Below are positions 1 through 5,079 of a stretch of 11,129 nt of DNA, piece after piece. Made by a program: the position numbers and the translations under genes. Source of the stretch: an uncultured Eubacteriales bacterium (GTDB taxonomy: Bacteria > Bacillota > Clostridia > Christensenellales > CAG-138); contig UQOG01000063.1 in assembly GCA_900542615.1 (NCBI GenBank), forward strand, positions 1 through 11,129. Direction: 5' to 3'. The number at the start of each line of letters is the position of its first letter. Position 1 is the stretch's first letter. Under the pieces are notes generated by a model. That model was not told the DNA's origin, did not search any database, and saw only the letters and a list, made by a program, of their open reading frames with translations.

Positions 1-512
1 GTGGGGCCGGTGGGGCCCATGCGCCCGTTTTCGCCCGCCTGGCCAGTGGGGCCGGTAGGCCCGGTGGGGCCCATCTGGCCGTTAAGGCCGCTGGCGCCGG
101 TGGGGCCGGTGGGGCCCGCAGGGCCCGTTGCGCCGGTGGGCCCGGTGGGGCCGGTGGGGCCGGTGGGGCCGGTGACGGCAAGCTGGGTAAAGTCGCTGGA
201 TGAACCGGGGGTGCCGGTGGGATTATCCACGTTCACCCGGTACAGACTGCCCTGATAGGTGACCAAGGTGCCGGCCGCATAGGGCGTACCCGGTACAAAG
301 GGCGTCACCGAATCCAGCCCGATGCCCGTTGCGCCGGTGGGGCCGGTGGGGCCGGTGGGTCCAGTGGGGCCTGGAATGCCAGGGAATCCCATGGGGCCGG
401 TGGGGCCGGTAGGGCCGGTGGGGCCGACGCAGCAGCAACAGCAGGATGTGGGCTTTCCGCACTGGGGACAGCACCGTTGTCTGTTATTGCAAGAATTGAA
501 ATTCATGTGCAT
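1..512 (-). CDS. Collagen-like Cys-rich surface (exosporium-type) protein, C-terminus outside window
   Basis: Reading the minus strand from 512 gives an open frame of 170 codons to the window edge with no stop, so the gene is partial. It opens with a short Cys-rich head (nine Cys in the first 28 residues, including five in a row at 24-28). Next come collagen Gly-X-Y triplets, mostly GPT, at residues 30-63, a non-collagen insert at about 64-113, and a second GPT-rich stretch from residue 115 to the edge. GPT-rich collagen-like proteins of Bacillus and Clostridium (BclA family) are exosporium filaments whose threonines are O-glycosylated. That role is inferred here from the repeats and from the glycosyltransferase immediately upstream in the same direction. 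The site GAAGGAG lies 3 nt from ATG 512 and 9 nt from the in-frame ATG at 506, so 506 may be the real start. There is no classical signal peptide, which fits mother-cell assembly onto a spore. Confidence 0.85.
   Translation of the reverse strand, partial: MHMNFNSCNNRQRCCPQCGKPTSCCCCCVGPTGPTGPTGPMGFPGIPGPTGPTGPTGPTGATGIGLDSVTPFVPGTPYAAGTLVTYQGSLYRVNVDNPTGTPGSSSDFTQLAVTGPTGPTGPTGPTGATGPAGPTGPTGASGLNGQMGPTGPTGPTGQAGENGRMGPTGP
133..174. repeat. 9-bp tandem repeat coding Gly-Pro-Thr triplets
   Basis: About four and a half near-identical copies of the 9-bp unit CCGGTGGGG lie head to tail. On the minus strand each copy encodes Gly-Pro-Thr. A second, shorter run of the same unit lies around 335-362 and another around 395-422. 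Such arrays often vary in copy number between strains by slippage; that is known of collagen-like genes and is not shown here. Confidence 0.8.
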
Positions 513-555
513 GTACTCCTTCTAATGGGATATGGAGGGGCACATATCCGCCCCA

Positions 556-580
556 CCTCCCTGCATTATATGCGGGGAGG
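556..580 (-). other. Inverted repeat over the glycosyltransferase stop codon
   Basis: Eleven-base arms at 556-566 and 570-580 pair with a single G-T wobble around a 3-base loop, and the TAA stop (566-568) sits at the tip. No U-tract follows in the minus direction, so it is not a classical terminator. A second small repeat (528-534 with 543-549) lies between it and the collagen gene. It could stabilise or process the bicistronic mRNA or adjust the ratio of the two products. Confidence 0.45.
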
Positions 581-1666
581 AGCCTCCTGGTGCTGGGCCA
601 GGGCGGCAAAATAGGCTAAATTATGCCGGTAGGCTTTGGTGTCCTTATAGCCGCCCGCCCTGCGGTTGTAGGCCTCCGCGGCGGCATGGTCTCCCAGGGC
701 GTCGTAGCAAACGCACAGCTGGATGCAGGGCAGGTAGCCGTAACAATCCTGGTTCATGAACGCCCCCGTCTGATCCGACGGCTTGCAGGAGAGGGCCAGC
801 TCATACCAGAAAACGGCGTTTGGGTAGCGGTTTCGCTTCATGAACAGCCGGCCCAGCTCGCAGCAGATCTCAGCCCTGGGGGGCGTGAAGAAAAAGGACG
901 CGGTCAGGGCGCCAAAGGCCCCCATATCGTCCTCCAGCCCCTCATAACAATAGGAAAGGATTTTGCAGGCCTCCACGTTGTTTTCCACCCAGCCCCGGCC
1001 GGCCCGCAAAAAATCCTCCAGCACCTTTACGGCCTCCTGGTAGCGCTTGTGATAATACAATTCCCGGCCATAGTAGAAGCTGTCCCGGGGGGTAAAGGGC
1101 TCGCCGGCGGCAGCTTGAGCTTGATAGATCCTCAGGTTGCGGTCCGTATAAACGGTTTTGATGGAGCGGTGGGTTATGGCAGGCGCTTCCAGGCGGATGG
1201 AGCGGCCCTGGTGCTGGATGGCCTCATGGACCCGGCCCTTCCAGGCGAAGGGGATGCTGGTGCGCAGGAGCCGCTCCCGGAAAAAACGGCAGGCAGGCGC
1301 GCCGGTCTCATCCACCCCGGTATGATAGGGCAGCATGATCACATCCGCCTCCAGGGTATCCAGCCGGGATTTCAGCTGGAGCAGCGCCTCCAGATCCTGG
1401 GGCAGCAGCACATCATCCGCGTCCAGCCACATGGCAAACTCCATGCGGGCCTTGGCAAAGCTGGCGTTCCGGGCGGCGGAAAAGTCGTCGATCCAAGGGA
1501 AATCATACACCCGCTCCGTATAGCGGGCGGCGATCTCCTTGGTGGCGTCCGTGCTGCCGGTATCCAGGATGATGATCTCGTCCATTGCCGCCTTTACGCT
1601 GTCCAGACAGCGCGCAAGCACGGTTTCCTCGTTTTTTACGATCATGCATAAGCTAATGGTTGCCAT
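566..1666 (-). CDS. GT2-family glycosyltransferase with TPR-like C-terminal region
   Basis: The 366-residue protein begins with the classic GT-A start of family 2: CMIVKNEE at residues 7-14, DTGSTD at 35-40 (nucleotide binding) and the metal-binding WLDADD at 80-85. The second half (about 195-345) is helical and rich in Tyr, Leu and Ala, with spaced motifs such as YYHKRYQEAVKVLEDFL, as in TPR repeats. This matches the TPR-containing GT2 proteins of spore formers. There is no signal peptide or membrane segment, so it is cytoplasmic. The start at 1666 is supported by AGGAGGT six bases upstream. It is co-directional with the collagen-like gene, 53 bases apart, so it probably adds sugar to the Thr of the GPT triplets, as proposed for glycosyltransferases beside bclA-type genes. 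The sugar donor cannot be told from sequence. Confidence 0.88.
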   Translation of the reverse strand: MATISLCMIVKNEETVLARCLDSVKAAMDEIIILDTGSTDATKEIAARYTERVYDFPWIDDFSAARNASFAKARMEFAMWLDADDVLLPQDLEALLQLKSRLDTLEADVIMLPYHTGVDETGAPACRFFRERLLRTSIPFAWKGRVHEAIQHQGRSIRLEAPAITHRSIKTVYTDRNLRIYQAQAAAGEPFTPRDSFYYGRELYYHKRYQEAVKVLEDFLRAGRGWVENNVEACKILSYCYEGLEDDMGAFGALTASFFFTPPRAEICCELGRLFMKRNRYPNAVFWYELALSCKPSDQTGAFMNQDCYGYLPCIQLCVCYDALGDHAAAEAYNRRAGGYKDTKAYRHNLAYFAALAQHQEAPPRI

Positions 1667-1770
1667 GTCCCACCTCCTGCAAAAAAGAGCGTACCCGCAG
1701 GGCCCAGCCTCCGCCGGGGAGAGGCCGGCCGGGCCAAGGCTGGAACGCGCCTGTGCATACGCCCTGGGAT

Positions 1771-1799
1771 TATGGTATGCAAAGGGCCGGAGATTTGTG
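1771..1799 (-). promoter_or_regulatory. Candidate sigma-E/sigma-K-type sporulation promoter for the glycosyltransferase-collagen pair
   Basis: On the minus strand CACA (1799-1796) is followed after 16 bases by CATACCATA (1779-1771). The Bacillus sigma-K consensus is an AC-centred -35 and CATAnnnTA at -10; sigma-E shares the CATA-type -10. The leader to the start codon would be about 95 bases. A late mother-cell promoter fits a spore-surface glycoprotein operon. The match is short and could be chance. Confidence 0.45.
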
Positions 1800-1812
1800 C
1801 CTGGGGCCTAGG

Positions 1813-1841
1813 TTGCAATCTTGCGCCAGGCTTGTTACAAT
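1813..1841 (+). promoter_or_regulatory. Candidate sigma-A promoter for pgsB operon
   Basis: TTGCAA (1813-1818) and TACAAT (1836-1841) are separated by 17 bases, giving four of six and five of six matches to the vegetative consensus. Transcription would start near 1848, leaving a leader of about 185 bases before pgsB that includes the AT-rich hairpin at 1931-1954. Confidence 0.45.
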
Positions 1842-1930
1842 AGGATTCGCCCCATCCTTGCCAAGCCCTCCGGCTCCGCTGCCGCGGCCGCGCCGTGGCG
1901 GGATGCGCCGCAAAATTCCTTGGAAAAGCG

Positions 1931-1954
1931 ATATATGAATTTTTATTCGTATAT
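1931..1954 (+). other. AT-rich inverted repeat in the presumed pgsB leader
   Basis: Ten-base arms (1931-1940 and 1945-1954) pair fully, allowing one G-T wobble, around a TTTT loop, and are followed by a T-rich stretch (1957-1969). It may be an operator or a weak attenuator hairpin. Being AT-rich it would be only modestly stable as RNA. Confidence 0.35.
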
Positions 1955-2033
1955 GCATTTTGTTTCTTTCGAAAGTATTCTTGGCGATGGGCGATCATTT
2001 TTTTAGGACGGCTGTTTGCTATAAAGTGGTATT

Positions 2034-3161
2034 ATGATGTTACGAAACATTATTTTAATTTTCACCTGCGCGTATCTGGCCTATCTCCAATGGGAGCGGA
2101 CAGCTGTCCGCCGTTGGCGGCGAGAGATCCTTCATATTATATATGTAAACGGAACCCGGGGGAAATCCACCGTGACCCGGCTCATCGACGGGGGCTTGCG
2201 GGCGGGGGGCCTGCGGGTCTTCTGCAAGACCACCGGCACCCTGCCCATGACCATCGGGGTGGACGGGGTGGAGCGGCCCATCCGCCGCTGGGGCAGCGCA
2301 AACATTCTGGAGCAGGTTCATATCCTGCGCCAGGCGTGCCGGCAAAAGGCGCAGGTGTTGGTCATCGAATGCATGGCGCTGGACCCCTATCTGCAATGGT
2401 ATTCCCAGCACGCTATGCTCCAGGCGGACATTGGGGTCATCACCAACGTGCGGCCGGACCATGCGGCGGAAATGGGAGCGACCCTTCCCCAGGTATGCGA
2501 GGCCCTGTGCGGCACCATCCCGGCCCATGGCCAGGTCTTTACAGGGGATGCGGCCTTCTTCCCCCAGATCCAGGCCCGGGCGGCGGCCCTGGGCAGCCGG
2601 GCCGTGCTTACGGAGGGGGCCGGGCTGGAGGCCATGTCCCTTTTTCCGGAAAACCAGGGGTTGGCCTTGGCGGTATGCCAGGCCCTGGGGGTGAGCCGGG
2701 AAACCGCTTGCCGGGGTATGGCGGATTTTGTGCCGGACCCCTTTGCCCTATCCGTCCACCGGTTCCCCAAAGGAGCGGTATTTATCAACGCCCTATCCGT
2801 AAACGATCCCGTCTCCACCAAGCTGGCCCTGACCCGCGTGGTGGAGCGGTATGGCTTTCAAAACCGGCGGCTGGTCTTGCTGCTGAACAACCGGCAGGAC
2901 CGGGGCTATCGCACCCGGGATATGCTGGCCCTGGCCCGGGAGCTGGCGCCAGGGGAGATCTGGCTGTGCGGCGGGTCCCGGAGCTTTGCCCGCAGGGCCC
3001 TAGGGGACATGCAAGTCCCCATACGCTGCCTGGACAAGCCTGCGCAAGCCCCTTTCGACGCCCTGGGGCCGGAGGACCTGGTGCTGGCGGCAGGCAATAT
3101 CGCAGGGCCGGGCATGGAGATCATGGAACGGGTGCGGAAGGAGGCGGCGCTTTATGTATAA
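2034..3161 (+). CDS. pgsB: Poly-gamma-glutamate synthase subunit PgsB/CapB
   Basis: This 375-residue protein is the ATP-dependent ligase that joins glutamates through the gamma-carboxylate; it belongs to the Mur-ligase-like superfamily. An N-terminal hydrophobic segment (about 3-18) should anchor it. The P-loop GTRGKST is at residues 40-46. The family-typical block with VIECMALDP, GVITNVRPDH and AEMGAT follows, and AGNIAGPGMEI lies near the C-terminus. Its length is slightly short of the roughly 390 residues usual for Bacillus PgsB. It overlaps pgsC by 8 bases, indicating translational coupling. The start has a poor ribosome binding site (AAGTGGT) and two consecutive ATG codons (2034 and 2037). 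A weak start may keep expression low. The glutamate stereochemistry of the polymer cannot be told from sequence. Confidence 0.92.
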   Translation: MMLRNIILIFTCAYLAYLQWERTAVRRWRREILHIIYVNGTRGKSTVTRLIDGGLRAGGLRVFCKTTGTLPMTIGVDGVERPIRRWGSANILEQVHILRQACRQKAQVLVIECMALDPYLQWYSQHAMLQADIGVITNVRPDHAAEMGATLPQVCEALCGTIPAHGQVFTGDAAFFPQIQARAAALGSRAVLTEGAGLEAMSLFPENQGLALAVCQALGVSRETACRGMADFVPDPFALSVHRFPKGAVFINALSVNDPVSTKLALTRVVERYGFQNRRLVLLLNNRQDRGYRTRDMLALARELAPGEIWLCGGSRSFARRALGDMQVPIRCLDKPAQAPFDALGPEDLVLAAGNIAGPGMEIMERVRKEAALYV

Positions 3162-3576
3162 TGAAATCATCGTGCTGGGGGTGCTCCTGAGCCTCTTGTT
3201 CGCGGAGTTTACCGGGGTTTCTCCTGCGGGGCTGGTGGTGGCCGGCTATATCGCCCTGAGCCTGCAAACCCCTTTGCGCATCGCCTATACCCTGCTGATC
3301 GTGCTGCTGACCTGGGGGGCCTTTAAGCTGCTCTCCCGCTACATGCTGCTTTTTGGCCGGCGGCAGTTCGCCGTGATGATCCTGGTCTCCTTTGCCCTGG
3401 CCCAGCTGCTGGGCCTGCTCCTCCCCTACGATCCCGGGATCATCGGCTACCTGGTGCCGGGGATCATGGCCAACCAATTTGTGCGCCAGGGGCCGCTCAA
3501 GACCCTGCTGGCCCTGACGGTGGTGGTGGGCTTTTTGGCCCTGCTCATGTTTCTGGCCGGGATCCCGGTATTTTAG
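3154..3576 (+). CDS. pgsC: Poly-gamma-glutamate biosynthesis membrane protein PgsC/CapC
   Basis: The 140-residue, very hydrophobic protein has about four to five membrane segments, the usual size and shape of PgsC (about 149 residues). Family-typical features are the N-terminal MYNEIIVLGVLLSLLFAEF, the phrase SPAGLVVAGYIAL, and the C-terminal LVPGIMANQFVRQGPLKTL. PgsC partners PgsB in the membrane-bound synthase complex. Its start codon lies inside the end of pgsB, so the two are translationally coupled. The next gene starts nine bases after its stop. Confidence 0.9.
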   Translation: MYNEIIVLGVLLSLLFAEFTGVSPAGLVVAGYIALSLQTPLRIAYTLLIVLLTWGAFKLLSRYMLLFGRRQFAVMILVSFALAQLLGLLLPYDPGIIGYLVPGIMANQFVRQGPLKTLLALTVVVGFLALLMFLAGIPVF

Positions 3577-3585
3577 GAGGCTGCC

Positions 3586-4683
3586 ATGTACCAAACGCCG
3601 GGCATAACCAAAAAACAAACCCGCCTGCTGGGGCTTTGCGCAGCCGTGGCCCTGCTGGCCGTGGGCGCCACCGCCGCCACCGGCCGCGCCGCCCCCACCT
3701 CCTATTACCAGATGCAGCTGGACGCGGCGGGCCGGATGCAGGCCTGTATGGACGCGGTCAAGGTCTATAAGGCGGAGCGGGACATCCCCCTGAGCCCGGA
3801 GGATCTCCATCAAACCGGCATGATCGGGGAGGAATTCAACTTGCTTACCACCACCCTGGGGGAGATCGGCGCCAAGCGCACCACCGCCAACAGCGATATG
3901 GCCGCCCTGGCGGTGAAGCTGCTGCACCAGGCGGGCATCCAGCCGGGGGATACGGTGGGGGCGGGGTTTTCCGGCTCCTTTCCCGCCATGAACCTGGCGG
4001 TTTTGGCCGCCTGCGACGCCATGGGGGTCCGGGTGGTGTACATCGCCTCTATGGGCGCCTCGGTCTACGGGGCCAATAACCCGGATCTAACCTTCCCAGA
4101 AATGGCCTGGATGCTGTACGAGGACGGATATCTAAAAAGCCCGCCCATCTGCTATTCTATCGGCGGGGACTACGACGTGGGCCTGGAAATGAACCCGGAT
4201 ATGCTGGAAACAACCCTGGCACGGTTAAAAGCCGAACTGCCAATTCCCCTGTTTTACGAGCCGGATTATACCGCCAACATAGAAGCCCGCATAGCCCTCT
4301 ATGAAGCCAACGGCCCCATACAGGCCTTTATCGCCGTGGGGGGGAACACCACCTCCCTGGGCCTTACGGAGGGGGCGACCTCCCTGGGCCAGGGCCTGAT
4401 CTCCCCCCGCTGGAACCACCGGGTGCTGCCCTACAGCGGCTTGGTGGAGCGCTACAGCGCGGCGGGCCTGCCGGTGATCAACCTGCTGAACATCAAAAAG
4501 CTGGTGGCAGACTATGGCCTGTCCTTTGATCCCCCCCAGCTTCCTTCGCCTGGGGAAAGCACCATATATTATGAAACTATCTACGCCTGGCCGGTGGCCC
4601 TCGGCGGCATGGCGGCCCTGTGCGGGCTGGCGTACGGGATCCGGCGGGCCGGGCGGACGTTGCATAGGCCGCCGGCTTCCTAA
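3586..4683 (+). CDS. Poly-gamma-glutamate system protein, PgsW-like third gene
   Basis: The 365-residue protein has an N-terminal membrane segment (about 14-31), a long extracytoplasmic domain and a second membrane segment near the C-terminus (about 334-352) followed by a basic tail. From memory this matches a family named poly-gamma-glutamate system protein, found beside pgsB/pgsC in clostridia and fusobacteria; I cannot confirm it by search. Notable conserved-looking blocks are GAGFSGSFPAMN, YIASMGASVYGANN and AVGGNTTSLG, a Gly/Ser/Asn-rich pattern suggesting a ligand pocket. The AGGAGG site overlaps the pgsC stop, five bases before the ATG. It occupies the place where pgsA/capA usually stands but does not resemble the metallophosphatase-like PgsA. 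It may take over export, anchoring or modification of the polymer; this is inference. Confidence 0.75.
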   Translation: MYQTPGITKKQTRLLGLCAAVALLAVGATAATGRAAPTSYYQMQLDAAGRMQACMDAVKVYKAERDIPLSPEDLHQTGMIGEEFNLLTTTLGEIGAKRTTANSDMAALAVKLLHQAGIQPGDTVGAGFSGSFPAMNLAVLAACDAMGVRVVYIASMGASVYGANNPDLTFPEMAWMLYEDGYLKSPPICYSIGGDYDVGLEMNPDMLETTLARLKAELPIPLFYEPDYTANIEARIALYEANGPIQAFIAVGGNTTSLGLTEGATSLGQGLISPRWNHRVLPYSGLVERYSAAGLPVINLLNIKKLVADYGLSFDPPQLPSPGESTIYYETIYAWPVALGGMAALCGLAYGIRRAGRTLHRPPAS

Positions 4684-4732
4684 CGCTTTTTCAATTCGCG
4701 CAGGCAGCGGACAAGGGGAATACGATGAAAGG

Positions 4733-4764
4733 GCGTCCCACAAACGGCCAATTTTGCGGGACGC
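4733..4764 (+). terminator. Possible weak terminator hairpin after the pgs genes
   Basis: Arms GCGTCCC (4733-4739) and GGGACGC (4758-4764) pair perfectly and extend by four more pairs after one mismatch. Only a loose T-rich stretch follows, with no long U-tract, so termination may be partial. Confidence 0.4.
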
Positions 4765-4893
4765 TGTTCGTTTGAATAATATAATTCTTACTTATACCAA
4801 ATCTTTTAGATCAAAGCGAATTATAAGAATTATCCGTTGCCATGTATTCCCTGCACATTGTATAAATGAAATAATAGCTAATTTTTATTCATG

Positions 4894-4921
4894 TTGACAA
4901 TTATTTAAAGAATGATAAAAT
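4894..4921 (+). promoter_or_regulatory. Strong sigma-A-type promoter for the dipeptidase operon
   Basis: A perfect TTGACA (4894-4899) is followed after 16 bases by TAAAAT (4916-4921, five of six matches to TATAAT). The surroundings are AT-rich. Transcription would start near 4928, giving a leader of about 150 bases before the dipeptidase start codon. Confidence 0.75.
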
Positions 4922-4957
4922 AATAATATGTCATAATTGTGAAGCAGTTGGCATTAT

Positions 4958-4976
4958 TTATGGCAAATTATGGCAA
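4958..4976 (+). repeat. Helically phased 9-bp direct repeat (operator candidate)
   Basis: TTATGGCAA occurs at 4958-4966 and again at 4968-4976, a period of 10 bp, about 30 bases downstream of the predicted transcription start. Same-face tandem half sites at this position suit a repressor operator, or a protein or RNA site in the leader. No regulator is encoded in the window. Confidence 0.4.
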
Positions 4977-5000
4977 GATATCATGCACATATAAGGGGGG

Positions 5001-5025
5001 ATGCCTTTCCAAATAGCAAAGGCGT
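5001..5025 (+). other. Leader hairpin upstream of the dipeptidase
   Basis: GCCTTT (5003-5008) pairs with AAAGGC (5018-5023), extended by a wobble pair and an A-T pair, around a 9-base loop. It lies about 55 bases before the start codon. No match to a known riboswitch was recognised. Confidence 0.35.
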
Positions 5026-5079
5026 AGATCGACTCTGGACACTCTTGTAAAATCAACTTAAATAATGGAGATGTAAGTA

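Larger units (their letters stand above)
1667..2033. other. Divergent intergenic region between glycosyltransferase and pgsB
   Basis: These 367 bases hold no convincing gene. They carry two back-to-back promoter candidates (minus at 1771-1799, plus at 1813-1841). A GC-rich inverted repeat (CCAGCCT at 1704-1710 with AGGCTGG at 1737-1743) would lie in the glycosyltransferase mRNA leader. A GC-rich self-complementary patch lies near 1873-1902, and an AT-rich hairpin at 1931-1954. Composition switches abruptly from GC-rich to AT-rich near 1915. Confidence 0.6.
4684..5079 (+). other. AT-rich regulatory gap between the pgs genes and the dipeptidase unit
   Basis: This 396-base stretch has no credible gene and is far richer in A+T (most strongly at 4771-4930) than the genes on either side. 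It holds a hairpin after pgs (4733-4764), a 10-bp inverted repeat (arms 4781-4790 and 4824-4833), a strong promoter (4894-4921), a direct repeat (4958-4976) and a leader hairpin (5001-5025). No known riboswitch class was recognised in the leader. Confidence 0.65.

Noticed and set aside
1..425. Repeated GGGGCCGGT units considered as a CRISPR or non-coding satellite
   Set aside because: The 9-bp unit keeps the reading frame and encodes collagen GPT triplets. There are no spacers.
623..1651. Long open frame on the plus strand opposite the glycosyltransferase
   Set aside because: The minus strand carries clear GT2 motifs and a good ribosome binding site; the plus-strand product is Gly/Pro/Arg-rich without motifs.
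2020..2025. TATAAA as a -10 box for pgsB
   Set aside because: No -35 partner, and transcription would start only a couple of bases before the ATG.
1895..3190. 431-codon plus-strand frame overlapping pgsB in another frame
   Set aside because: The product is Gly/Pro-rich and aimless, while the pgsB frame gives the P-loop and family blocks.
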